A stretch of 64,000 bases of DNA, from positions 15,086,604-15,150,603 of the forward strand of contig CM029128.1 of assembly GCA_016859345.1 (NCBI GenBank), given 5' to 3'. Shown one piece after another: positions 36,401 through 49,446 of this stretch. The position numbers and the translations under genes were made by a program. The notes beneath the pieces were generated by a model. That model saw only the letters and a list, made by a program, of their open reading frames with translations, was not told the origin of the DNA and made no database searches. The stretch is from Istiophorus platypterus. Its lineage: Eukaryota; Chordata; Actinopteri; Istiophoriformes; Istiophoridae. Within the stretch, counting starts at the first letter, position 1. Every line of letters begins with the position of its first letter.

Positions 36401-39400
36401 TCAACTGAGAAACTGTTGATAAAACATCCTGACAGGAATGTCCGTTTATGGCTAATTCAGCAATTTAAAAACTTGACATATCAATGTTCTTCATTAAAGT
36501 TAAGCAAAAGCCATATAAAAACAAATGGCATGAGGCAATTAACCTAATGACCTAATACAACAATTTTAATGATAAAAAAAATCTGAATAAAAAAAAACCA
36601 AAAACAAAACAAAAGCAAAAACAAAAAAACAACTATTGTGCAGTAGAATACATTTTGGTTATTATCTTGCTATTTTTTTAGTGTGACAATTGAAGAAAAA
36701 GAAGAGGAAGAAGCAATAATAACTAGGATCTAAAGTGTAGACAAATTCATGCCTACTCTGGGTAGATATCATTAGATTGCTCATAGATGAGGTGGCAACT
36801 GAGTAATATGACTATATCTTCCTTTTTCATAAATCACTTCATTATGTTGTTGTGATACATTAATTAATCATTTGTCGGAAAAAATTAGAAAATAATAAAA
36901 AAATGACCATCACAATTTTCCAGAGCCCAAACTGACATCTTCATATTGCTTTTATTGGTCCAATAAACATGACATAAATTCACACATTCAAGAAGCTGGA
37001 ACCAGCAAATTATTATAGCAAATAAACTTTTTTTTTTTTTAATAAACTGATCCAGTAATTCACTAATAGCTTCAGCAGTGGCACCAATCATACTAAAGCA
37101 GTTAGCAGATTCTATGGTTAAAGTGATATTTTCACTAGGAATCAAAACATTTATCTTGTGCTGTTGAACTGTTGTTGTTGTGGACTGACCATCTTTTCGT
37201 CAACATTAGAAGACACTCTGCTGTGCATAATCTGTCATGAATCAAAAAACATGCCCACATATGAGCCGTAGGTTGCGCTATATGCTGTTTTACTACAGTG
37301 TGACTGTCCCACCCCTCAATCACGTGAAGCGGAGGTGTCTGTGAAAGTAACTACACTTAATCACATAATTTTACCCCTCCTCTGTTTACTGTTTTGGCTT
37401 TGAACTGTTGAAAGAAACCTCCTCCTCAATTTCACTTTCTCTAAAAACTTATCCTTTGGTGGACTTTTTTTTAAAGAGATCTTTTATTCACTGTCTCCTT
37501 CTTTACTGCATCTTTTGTCTCGTTCTCGACGTGAACTTATTGGAAACAGGGCTGCACGAAAGGAAAAAAAAAATGGGCCGACAGATGGATGGTCTCAAGA
37601 CAGCAATGATTTTTTTTTCCTTAATGGTTGAGATAATTGGATCTGAGGTTGGTAAGCTGATCCCAGATCACCACCAAGGCGTGCTTTAACTCCGGAGCCA
37701 TCTTTATCCTGCTACTGTTGTCTGTCTAGGAGCCACATGCCAGCGTAAATCTATCTGAATACGCACACGGACACACACACACACACACATGCTCACACAT
37801 GTACCCCACACAGCGTCGTATACACACGCACGTAGACTGTGCCAGAAAACAAAACCCTGCAGGAATCCAGCAGACTTTTGTTTGTCCATCACAGTGCCAA
37901 CAGAGGAGTGTCTGCCTGAGCCAACATCTCTCTCACACACACACACACACACCCCCTTGTCCACCATGGCGCCTAGCCCCATGCCGGTATAATCCAAACA
38001 CACACACACATGTCACACATAAACAAATGATGGCCTGAGCAACACACACATACACTCTTGTATACCACAGCTCCTGGCTCCATGCCAGTGTAAGCCAGTC
38101 CAGTGCCAGCCCCGTCCCCTGAACTCTGTGATCTCAGCCTGCTGTTCTCCTTCTAACTCGGTTAAAAGATTACAGTTGCCTTACCTTCCTAGAGTTAGGA
38201 TACGTAATCTGCAGAAGGCACAGCACTTTTGGGCGAGTCCAGATAAGAATCTACTGAGTAATATTTACCCCAGTTGGATGCCTTTTTTCTTTCTCCAAAC
38301 TTGTGTTTGCAGTGAAAGGTGACCTTATAGGAGAGGAAAACACATCTAGAAATCTAAAACCAATCTTGGTTTTTCCAGACCGACTTCCTCAAAAGTTGAC
38401 CCTTTGGATGGTTGTGGCTTCCAAGCTGCAGCACTGAAATTTTACTCCTTCTAAATCATAGGTTGGGACTCTCTGTGGGCGATTTTAATAATGACATTGG
38501 GAGCATAATTTCATACTGAAAGCATTGTTTACATTCTCTTGTTTGTAAACTTTGAAGACCTTAGCCTTATAAAAAGGTTTGATGTGGTGATGAAAATACA
38601 GGAAAAGGCAGAAATTTATAGTTTTGTTAGAACACTGTACCAACTAAACCACATGGATTAAAGTTTCACGTGTGCAGGGTTTTCTCTTGTGTTTACCGAA
38701 AGAAACATTGCATGCTTTTACAGTGCCTGTTCCCTTTAATCAGTGTCAGTTTTGTAATGTGACACAACAAACAAAATCTCCTGTGTTGACAAAGGAGTAG
38801 ACTTTGGCGTTGTTGTCTAAAATGTCATAACCCGGTTCATCAAAAGGTTAAAAGTAATTGAACTTTTGCTGGAGCTGCAAGCGAATATCATGGGATTTAA
38901 ACCAGGGAAAATTATCAAAACCGCTTCACAGACACAACACAATTTGGTGGTTTCAATGAGTGTGACAGTTATCAAATGTCCAACTGCACATAAATGCTGC
39001 CTTTGTCTGGATTTTTGGTGTCCAACGAGGATTTGAATGCTTCTTTAGAGGTTTTCTTTTTAATCTGACAAGAATAAATTTATTTGGGAGCAGTGGTGGT
39101 ATTCATTCATTTGTTCTGCAGCTGGACTAGCTTCCCTCTTGGATCCCCACAGGTTTGCTGAAGCACCAATGGCAAGACTAACGTCATTCCAGTTGGTTCC
39201 GGATCTGGAAACAACTTAAATCTTTTCAACCTTAGGCAGACTATTTTTTTTTCTAAATCACACAATGTGGTTTTTAAAGGTACACCAAGCTAGTCTGAGG
39301 CCAGATATAAGAGAAGGGGGGAGAACAAGGGGGAGGTCTTCAACAATAGAGGTATTATCTATCCTGTCATGGCATTAACAACCGCACAAAGACCCCCAGG

Positions 39401-39944
39401 AAGAGATCAGAGCAGATCACAGCAGATCAGACACACACAGCAGCTTTCACACACTCTGTTCTCCAGCGTCAGCCCATATGACGCCCTGCCTCTGCATGAA
39501 CCGAGGCTGGGATCTTTTTTTTTTTTACATCAGTCAAACCAGTAACGCAGACTTTCTCATTCCCCTGTGAGGTGTGAACTCTTATCATACCTTGACATGA
39601 TGTACTGTGAGGGCATGCATCATAAATCTGCCCTTTTTCTGACTTATGTGCAATAAGCCCACAGGAATCTGTTTTTGTGACACTGGGAAAGGAGAGTATC
39701 GAAATTCACGTATTAACAAAATAGACGTTCAAGGACAGCAGCTTCCACATTTTAGTAAAACATACACTTTAGGGTGTAATGTATGTACACATAAAGTACA
39801 CAGTGGACTATAACAAAACAATGTAATCATACAAAGTTCTGTGCAGCATGCAGCTAACTTAGCCATTTTAAATTGTCTTTATTCAAAGCCAATTGACCCC
39901 AGCACACATTGATGTACTCACTGACCTAATAATAGTCAGTGCTG

Positions 39945-39958
39945 GAACCCCCTGGTGG
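39945..39958 (-). promoter_or_regulatory. Candidate CTCF motif in rasgef1b intron 1
   Basis: On the - strand the site reads CCACCAGGGGGTTC, about 12 of 14 positions of the CTCF core. Its orientation is opposite to the site at 30274. Confidence 0.35.
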
Positions 39959-42137
39959 TTGACTACAATGAGAGCTGAAAGGAACAAGAGATTTGTTTGA
40001 AAACACTCCTTTTATTTTGACGCCCAGTCAAATTTAAGAGTTAGTACACAATAAAGTATTGCTGTCTATAACAGTCATGTTGCAGTGAAATTATCTCAAG
40101 TAGCTGCGAAGTTTTTTGACTACTTTTCCATGATTGAGATATTCTGTCTATATTGCCCAGTTTATTTCAACACAGGTGACAATTCGATCGATCCCGACGA
40201 GACTCCAAAGTGCAACAATCGGCGTTGACAATAAGGATGCCACACCCTTTGAAATGTACTAACTTGTGTAAAGTTCAGCGTGTAGATTAACGCTATGTGG
40301 ACACATGGCGTAAGAGAAAATATGGTCATGAGGCAGCACCTGATATCTGATAACAGGGCCTGTAAAACATTTTCAGAGTAGTAAAAGGCTGACTAAATGC
40401 AGCACTATTGCACCTTATGTACTTTGACACAATAAGTTACAGCACTTAAGGAGTCAGAGAGTCACAGTTAGCCTTATTCCTGACAATAAAGGAGGTTAAA
40501 ATCCAGATTGTGCTAATATCACTTACTCATTATGTCGTCAAATCTGCAAACACAACAGTTTTACACGTACACAGGTTAACCCTTTAAACGGCACTACCCC
40601 ACAGCTTGCTCATTTTTATCACCCTGGCTGGTCTGTGATGAAAACTAACGTTAGTCCAGTTTCCTCTCGAGGGAAGGCTCACTGACTGCTGTTTAAAAGG
40701 ATTACACACTCAAACTTTGATTTGGTACATCCTGTGGGACGAGAAGTGATTATACTTGACTTCAGAATAACAGAGACCAAATAAGATGAATCTATAATGC
40801 CTTGGTTAAGGGTGTGGGGGTGGTCCTCTCTTCATTTTGTGATGAAATCCCTGAAAAGTGGCCTACTGAACCCTTTTTTATCAGACCTGATTAAACTGAC
40901 CCTGATCTTGTCTTGCCTTTATCTTTTTGGTACCTTTCAATTTGTTTGAGTTTGGTTGGTTCTCTCACAAGCAGGAGACAAGCCAACAAATCTTACTTCA
41001 GAATTAATCTTCTTCTACTGTGCTCATACTGGTTACAAACGTAGGAATAAACAGCTGAAAATGAGCATCGGTCCAGATGTTATTTTGTTCTACTTGGCTG
41101 TCCAAGCATACAAAGCTGTTTCCATCTTGTTACACCCATAATCCGTGGTGATTTGAGGCTGTTTTCCTGTACTTTGCTTGAATTACATTCTTACAAACTA
41201 CATGACAGCTCTCATACGTGCCATGAACATCAGACTTCAAGCGTCGTCATCACCTGACCAAACAACTCGAACCAAAGTAGGAGGAAACATTACAGAGCTA
41301 AAAAAAAACCTAAAAACCACTCCACTCGCGCTCAACAAAGCGTACAGGTCAGATTAGGCCTGCAGCCACTGTCAAAACACCAGACGCTGGGACCCGCTGA
41401 CCAGTGTAAAAACGTGCACCTGCACCTAAATCTGATAAACAACAGGCAACAAAGCCGGATACAGACGGATACACCACACTCAGATTGACTGGAGAGATAT
41501 GTGGAATACAAATGACCGACTGCCGGACCTGCTCTCATCTATTTTCCCCCACGCGCACTGCATTCAAGTATGCATTTCCTTGTGTGTGGGTGCCACACAA
41601 ACACCTGTCCACTGTATAATCTCGTAGGCTAGTACAGTATTAACCTAGAGTCAGAAAGGATAAAGACACAGGATCTCCTCTGCTGCCATAAACACAAGTT
41701 GGTCCAACAGTGTATTCTCTGTCACACACACACAATTTTTACATTTTTTTTAGGTCTATCAACCTACAGATCTCATGAACTTCTACCTCACAGCCCGACT
41801 GAGACATTTCCCATTATGATTAAAGTCAGAATAGGTAGCTTTAAGCAGTAAAAAGAAAGGATCTGATTGTATTTAGACCGGCTGACGCCCAGGATGTTAC
41901 TCATGCTTCCCAGACTGCATTTGTGTTAATTATTAAATAAGTTAAACCATTTAATTTGACATTAATCTTAGCTGCTTGTCTGGTGAAGTAAATTGAGGTA
42001 TTCATTTCAGCAGGTGAAGGGGCTGCTGGTTTATTTTAGGAGGTGTGAGGACAGAGGAAGAGATGATTCAAGCTTTTTAAAGTCTGTTTGGGCAGAAGTA
42101 CACACATGCTCTTGGATTATTTTTTCTTTCCCCTACA

Positions 42138-42178
<41 letters not shown>
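42138..42178. repeat. CA microsatellite in rasgef1b intron 1
   Basis: A pure (CA)n tract of about 20 units, followed by a shorter one at 42216-42230. Confidence 0.95.
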
Positions 42179-42813
42179 GCTGTTATTCTCTCTCCCTCTC
42201 AGTTTTTCTCTCTACACACACACACACACCATGCCTGGTCAATATTATGGGTTTCTAAGTGAGTCATAACACAGTAAAAGTAAGAGCTGACTGTGAAAAA
42301 GCCATGCTGCGTAAAGCACAGTCCCATCGCAGGTGCTGGTGAGTAATGTTTGTTTGTGTCTGTCAGGCAGCCTAATTATAACTCATAAGACCCATAAACA
42401 ATAACAACAGCAAATGTTATTGTGAGGAAGATGAGAGACATTAGAGGAGATCCTTTTTTGCATTGGTTTGTCACATATCACAAGACAAGTTTTTGAGTCA
42501 ACATGAGCTTATGGCTTTAAAGTTTCTTTGAAGAAATTCATTGTGTTATACGCTGAGTTAAAGCTTATTCATAAAGAGTCTTGAGGATGCTAAATACCTG
42601 AATGAAATTAAATAAACAATAAAAACATCATTTTTGTGACTGTAAACATTAATTTTGGAAAACTTTGAGTTTGTTACAATGACCCTATTAGTGGAAGAGT
42701 TACATAACACCTATTTTTTTTTTAAAATTCTGACTATGAACCATAATTTCCAAAAGAATAAAGTATAATGCACCTATTTATAATCACATCACCCACGCCG
42801 AGAAAAAACTTAC

Positions 42814-43340
42814 CCCTCAAGCGATGCGGCTCAGCGTCCAACCACAATATCTCACTTACGGACACGATCGAGAAAGGAAAAAACAAAAATAAACAAAAAA
42901 ACAAGACTATCCGGACTATCAGTAGTTTTCCGCGGTCGGAGCGCGTCCTCACGCCGGGATACGGACGCACGTCGTGCGGCTCCGAGGCGAGAGAGTCAGC
43001 GGCGCGTCGCTGCGTCGCTCGGCCGCGTTTCTGCGTCTCCGCTCCCGCTATTTGACTCGGTTTGCGCCGGCGTCGGAGCAAAGAGCCACAAAAGAAGCGA
43101 GGCGTATTGAAATGAGCTGCCCCCGGAGCCGGGAAAACCAGCCAATGGCGGAGCGGGGGCGGGCTCTCCGGGGGACGGGACGGGCCAATCGCGGCGCGGT
43201 TGGTCGGAAAATCGAACCCGGCGGCGGCAGCGATTGGCTGACGCGACGTCCGTCCGGCTTCCTTTTCTTTTCAAACGCCGCCAGGACCGACGGGTGTTTT
43301 CGTCGGAGAGCGGAGACGAGGGAGGTGTAAGGTTTCCCCC
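42814..43340 (-). promoter_or_regulatory. rasgef1b: CpG-island promoter and probable 5'UTR exon of rasgef1b
   Basis: CpG-dense DNA covers 42920-43340. A good donor on the - strand (GAGGG followed by GTAAGT) ends a candidate untranslated exon at 42814, which would splice to 36280. Promoter elements are CCAAT boxes at 43142-43146 and 43185-43189 (+), an inverted CCAAT at 43233-43237, and a GC box at 43155-43165. No TATA box was seen. CCAAT boxes in both orientations leave open transcription toward the desert as well. Confidence 0.65.
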
Positions 43341-43499
43341 CCGGAATGTCTTTGAGTCTGTGGCCGCGAGTTTGGTCTCAGACACGGGGAAAATCAAAAG
43401 GGTTTGTAGCGGTATAAGCTTCTGAGATGTTGCGACACGTGTTTGCAAAGTTTTTCTGTTATAAATGATGCCCCGCAGGCGAGGGGTGATGGCGGGATT

Positions 43500-46400
43500 C
43501 GGGATTTTGCGCTGCAGCACAGAGGTTAACTAACCCTGGGAGGAAAAATGGCTTTTTCTATAGAAGTTAGCTGTTTTATATTTAGAATAAGTTGTGAGTT
43601 AAAGAATGGTGAGAGTCAGCAAGTTAGCAATTAGTGTCATTGTTGTTTCTTTCCCCCAAATCATTACTGCTCGATGCATTTTGAGGGTTTTTTTTTTCCT
43701 ACCTGCAATCCCTCCAAGGCCTCAGTGGAAACCAGAAGCATTGGCATCTTGACATCTGCTTGAAAGTTGCTCCATCACAGGTTATTCTTGAGCATTTTGC
43801 CGGCTCAAAGCTGCCTTCATTCATTCATTTAGATTTTTTTTTTTTTGGCGGAAGCTATACAAACTAATTGACAACACGTGAAAACTGTTATCTCTCTAAA
43901 AAGTTGTAGTAGCGGACATGTTAGGAAATAAATGTGTATTCATTCATGCAGCAGTCACAGAGCAACTTTTGCATCCATTTAGTCGTATTTCTTGTCATCT
44001 GACACGTCTTAGTACAGTATGTCCTTTTGTCCTCTTTAGGTTTCCATCCTCTCCTTGAGAAAAATATCTGATTTTTTTTAGTTGCTAAATGCTCTATTAC
44101 ATTCCAGCCATTCATCAGTCTCGTCCGCCTTTTTCTGATTCTGGGAAAGAAGCATTGAGCTTTTTCACTGAAAACACGTGTCCGTTGCCATAAGAGAATG
44201 TTGCTGAGAGCGAGAAAAAACAAAACAATGAGCTAAAAGTAGCTAAAAGGCTCCACGGAGCTGATGAGTACTACAGAGTTGGGGGATAATTCTTTGTGGG
44301 TTTGTCATTGTGAGAAACCTGTTTCACATTACACTAAATGATTGTGATGAGTGTTAGTATATCATATGAGTTTGAGTAAATCTGTTAACATGGATATTAA
44401 CTGTCAGGTGAAGTTTTTCACACTTCAACTATGCAGGAGGGAAAGGTAAAGTAGTAATTTACGGGATTTTTCTTTATTTACAGGAACTTCATTAATTGCA
44501 TGTTGCATTAACTGAAACAAGTCTTGATTGCAGTGATTTTCTGGATATCCGATAGGGTTTTAAAAGGATTTTCCAAGTCAACAAGGTTTTTTTTTTTTTG
44601 TTTGTTTTTAAAAAACAATAACTCAACCCATAACACAAAGTTATCATCTAATTAATGTGAAGGAGTGCAGATGATCAAAATTGGGTTTGCATGTAACAAA
44701 AGGAGTGTGTACAGTGATTCCTGTGGTACTTGCATGAAGTCTTTTGGTGAAGTTTCAGTTGTTTTTAAGGCACAGACAGGGTTAAAACAGGCCTGCTGGG
44801 AGCAAAATTCTTTAATTTTTTTTATCTTGTCAGAGTATAAAAACACACCTTCTCCTTTCTAAATCCCCTTTTCTAAATGTTTAGATAAGACTCTAAATAT
44901 ATATACTATGCTCCCTCCAACCATCATAATTTCTCCTGAAATATGGTGATTACAGCAAGGTGGGTGCACATCATACCCACCCCCTCAACTACCATCGCAC
45001 CACTGCCATCCACCTCAGCCCAGTCCATTCCTTTTCATTGCGTAAACATCAAATTACATAAACACAGCATTAAATTTACAGTACAGCCAGGCCCTGAGGT
45101 TGTGGGTGGCGCTCATTTTTTGATCACTGACGCCTCTTACATTCTGACACATCACCGTTGAGGCGAGAATAGCCGATCTCTGAATCTTTCAGGCTGCAGG
45201 GTTTTCTCATTTCTATAACCCAACTCCTACACCAGGCAGCTTCTGGCTGCAATCTGTTGTGCGAGGATCACAAAAGCACCGAAACAAAAGTACGCCATGC
45301 ACACACACATATGCCTCTTCTTCCGGTGGTACTTGACCGTGGCGTCGCTCGGTGAGGGCCCTCGTTTGATTTGGATTTTCGATTGGCTGCTTGACGCCCA
45401 CCGCCACCAGAGTGTTGTTGAGGATGACTTCCTGTCAGAGTGGCAAGTGAATTAAAGGAATTCAATACTATCCTCAGCTGGTGGCCAGCATGAAGTAACC
45501 ATCACTCCCACTATGACCCAAAATATTTGTTTTATTGACACGTCTGACATGTTTTCTTTTATTTTTATGTTCTCATGAATCAATCCATTATGTTTCCCGA
45601 AGTATGTCACACAAAAACCTTAAAACCTTCAGAAACTGTTAAACATTGAATGGTAGAGTAACAGCAATTCTTTTTAGGCTTATAATTATTCCATAACATA
45701 AAAAATAGGATACTAGCCATAAACTGTCTTTTTAGTATGACTTTAATTACTTATTTGTCTTACAAAAGTAGGGAATTTAATAACGAATAAACAGGATGGG
45801 GACATCCTGTAGTATTCAAACTTAGGTCCCAAATTGGTTAAATCAAGAAGTGGTTTAATTGAGTTTAAGTTATTTCTGCTTCTCATGTGCCCATATTGTT
45901 CAACCAGAAGATGGTCAGGTATTTAGTGAAGAGAAGAAAAGCTAATCTGTGTCCCTGTGTGGACAGAGCGGATGTACAGGCACTTAGCTGAAAGGTCACA
46001 TTATTTATGTTGCTCTGTATCTGTGGTAAATGCACTGGAGAGACACTCATCGTTACTGACATCTCACTCACAAACAGACATATTTCACATTATTGATCAA
46101 ATTATGCTGACTTTGAAAGCATAATCGGGAGGAACAATGGAAGTAGGGGGCTTGACCTTGATTTTAAGTCACCATGCCAACATATTCTAACAGGAAACGG
46201 TTTCTCTGTAAAATCAATGCAATTGTAAATTCACTGCAAATCCCAGTAGGTGAAATGAGATATCTGTGTGCCTTTTTTAAAAATTTATAGGTGATGAACC
46301 TGTGCCTTGTCAGTTGAGGCCTGCACTTCATAAACATATATTACACATATATAACATGGTCGACTTAAACATTAAACATGTGTCCAAGTATGATCTGACA

Positions 46401-49173
46401 CTAAACTGAATAACAATAAGTCCGTGTGACACGGTCATCATGAGAGCATTGAGCAATGAAAGATTAAAAGCATGTAGACAATGGTGCTAAAAATTTGAAA
46501 TAAGGCAGAGTCAGTGTATGTTTATCAACTGTTTTATGTAAATGGTCATGTATAGACTCATAAAAGACACCATTTCTAATTACGCTGAGTTACTAGTTCA
46601 TTAACTTCCCCTGTGCAATCCACAATAGACCAGCATCACTTTATCATAGTCATTATACAAAAGTGGCTATAAACACTATTTTTATTGAAACGATGTTTTT
46701 CAAGACTATTTGCATATGAAAGCTATTGCTCATAGTGATGAACCCACAGAGAACTTCAACCCAACTGTGCAGTTCCCTCTGACTATGTGTAACAGCTTTT
46801 CAGCTGACTGTTTTGGTTTGCTGGCCAACACTTTACTGTTTTCATTGACTCATGCAGTTTTCATGGCAATTTCTTTTTGTGGAAACAGGATTTAAAACGA
46901 AACCTAATGTTGCTCTGTGCCTGTAGGATGTGTTAATAAGAAACTATTGCCTAACAACTTTGACTTATCAATTTAGAAAGTGATGATATCTCAGTGTTGT
47001 GTTTATAGCTTGTTTCTGTGCCATCAAGGGGCCATGAAACCAGTTATTGCAGGTTTAAGATTTTGAGAGGATGCTGTCAGAAAGGATTCAATTCAATTAT
47101 ATCTTTTTTAGGCAATTATTACTGATTAAAGAAGACCGTTTCTAACATTTTGTCCCTATTTGTTCCAATTATCTAACCAAGTAGACAAGGAGAATTTGTC
47201 CGACGATGAAATCCAAAAGATCTCCTACATCTTCCTTTGAACCCCAGTGACACATTATATTACTGTTTATTTGAAGCTTAAAACAAATGAATGAAACTTT
47301 CACAAAGCTAGTCCTTTTGCCTATTTCTACAATATGCACATTACTAAAGACTTCAATCTGACTGATCTGGCAGTGTGTTTTGGATTTCAGGGAAATGGTG
47401 ACATAGACAAAACAAATGATGTCAGTCGCCAGCAGCAGCAGATCTGTGTGCTGCAGTGAGTGTGGGTGGGATTACACAGTGACAGCTGGGTGAGATCATT
47501 ACAGTTCTGGAAAGGGGGTGGGGGTGGCAGGGGTGCAGAGCCCGGATAATCAGGGGGAGGGGAGTAGATGGGGTAAACTGGGTTGGGGCAGAGGGGTGGG
47601 AGGCTTTTATTCTGACATTCCTTTCACTGAGGAATGCATACGCTTGTATGTTGGAAAAATGTAAAATCAAAGAGTTCAGAAAAGAAAGAGGTAACCTAGC
47701 TGCATAATAGCAAATCCCAACTTGCATTGTCTGTCCTTTTTATTTGTGTTTACATGCATGGAGGACCTGAAGTGAGGGACAAGCATGAGTACAGCTCAGG
47801 TTGAGAGGGGTAGTTGATATGCAGGATACATGAAGAGGGGGGATGAGGAGAGAAGACGGGTGACTCACGGGCTTCCAGTAAGCTGTCTGACTCAGCTACT
47901 GGAGGCCCCCAGACCCAGTCTGGAGACAATATGTGGCCAATAATCCGAGAGAGGGAGAGAACCAAGGCCAAGACGCCCAAAGCTCATAAAATATGAAAGA
48001 AAAAAAAGATTTCAGCAGGGGAATATGTAGGCCAAGCAGCAGTTGTCATTTCCTTTACTTTTTCTAGAGCTATGGGTGAACTCTCTCATAGGTCATTGTA
48101 ACCTAAATAAAAAAAAACTTTTGAATGATGAGGAGAAAAACATTCTTTTTTTGTGTGTGTTTTAGTATTTGTTACCAGAGAGGTGAGAAAGAAAAAAAAA
48201 TCATCGGACAGATTTTAACAAAATACCGTATTTACACAATTCATTTTATCCCAGCAAGGGGTCAATAGGGCACCTCAGATTCTTTTGTAAGACGTTCTGA
48301 TTCTTCAAAAATACAGTGCATAAGTCACATGCATGTGACCCCTTCATCATCACTCATCTCTAGACAAAAAAAGGCCTTGACAAATACACTCGTGTGTCCC
48401 GCACCCATTCATGTGCTCCTTGTGTCACTCAGTCACTGACACTCCTCTTTCTTTTACGTGATCCATCTTAGTTTTAAACCTTATGACCTCTGAATTGTTT
48501 TCTTTATAGCGATGCATAGATGGTAGAAAAGGGATCATTTTCACCCACGGCAGCAGCAGCCATGTAATGACAGGAACTGCAGATCAGAGGCTCCATTATG
48601 AGTCAGGCTTGCAGACACCTGATCTCTGGATATGTGCCAAGTTTTATAGCACATAAAATGTCCATTTTCTCTGCTGTTTACTTTTTGTTTTGGCTTTTAT
48701 TTGGGGAATCAAAATGGAAATTGCAGGTTTTTGATTACATAATTGGTGAGTTTTGAACAGTCGTCATCTGTGTGTGCTATCTCCTGCTGTTAACAACCCA
48801 TATGAACTTGTAAAGAGGCATCAAACCAGGGGAGAGGAACTGTTGCCTATTACATATAAACAACTGCCCCCCCATACAAATTTTCCTCTGTGTTTTTGTG
48901 TGTTCTGCACTTAATATGGATAATGTTCTCATTGCAGAGTTCATCAGGAAGAGGGCACCTGGTTATATAACCCAAACTAAAAGAGGAAACAAACAGAACG
49001 CAAACAATTGCACCCTTAGTGAGAATCAACTTTGTAAGCAGTTCAGGCTAGTGAACCTAAAAATAACTGTTGAATAACACTAACAATTTGAGGGAAAATT
49101 TTGGATGAGCCTCATCTGTGAGTGAAGCCAGAAATACAACCACACTTTCTCATCCTCTTCATCCTCCTCTTCC
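43500..49173. other. Gene-poor DNA, first third
   Basis: No protein-coding exon is recognisable. The notable content is a G-rich tract at 47514-47599. A pyrimidine-rich acceptor-like site ends at 49179. Confidence 0.5.
47514..47599 (+). other. G-rich tract with two canonical G-quadruplex motifs
   Basis: G runs at 47553-47557, 47559-47562, 47570-47573 and 47580-47582 have loops of 1, 7 and 6 bases. A second set uses 47580-47582, 47585-47588, 47592-47595 and 47597-47599, with loops of 2, 3 and 1. Further runs lie at 47514-47533. Confidence 0.75.
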
Positions 49174-49316
49174 TCCAGGTTTGACCCTCCCATACTTCAT
49201 GTCAGGACTCCTGTGATGGCTGCTGGTGATGGATGACAGTCAGACAGAGGGTGTGTTTCCTGGATGTGCCCTCAACTTCCATGTCACACACACAGACATC
49301 CTCTGAGGATGGAAGG

Positions 49317-49446
49317 TTACACACACACATTCACATACATGACCCACTTTCACATGCATAGATACATACACGCATACACGCACACACACATGCGCACACA
49401 CACACACACATGCACACACTTACACACGCACACACACACACACACT
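49317..49446. repeat. Interrupted CA microsatellite
   Basis: CA-rich tract with many TG, TT and CG interruptions; the short open frame across it is a repeat artefact. Confidence 0.9.

Larger units (their letters stand above)
36401..42813 (-). other. rasgef1b: rasgef1b intron 1 (6.5 kb)
   Basis: This intron separates the probable CpG-island first exon from the start-codon exon. It holds short CA tracts at about 37770-37790, 37935-37952, 42138-42178 and 42216-42230, a short AGCAGATCA tandem at about 39404-39430 and a CTCF-like site at 39945. No coding exon is recognisable on either strand. Confidence 0.55.

Noticed and set aside
42974..43330. Arg/Ser/Ala-rich open frames on both strands in the CpG island
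   Set aside because: GC-rich DNA lacks stop codons by composition. There is no family resemblance, and the region fits a promoter and untranslated exon.
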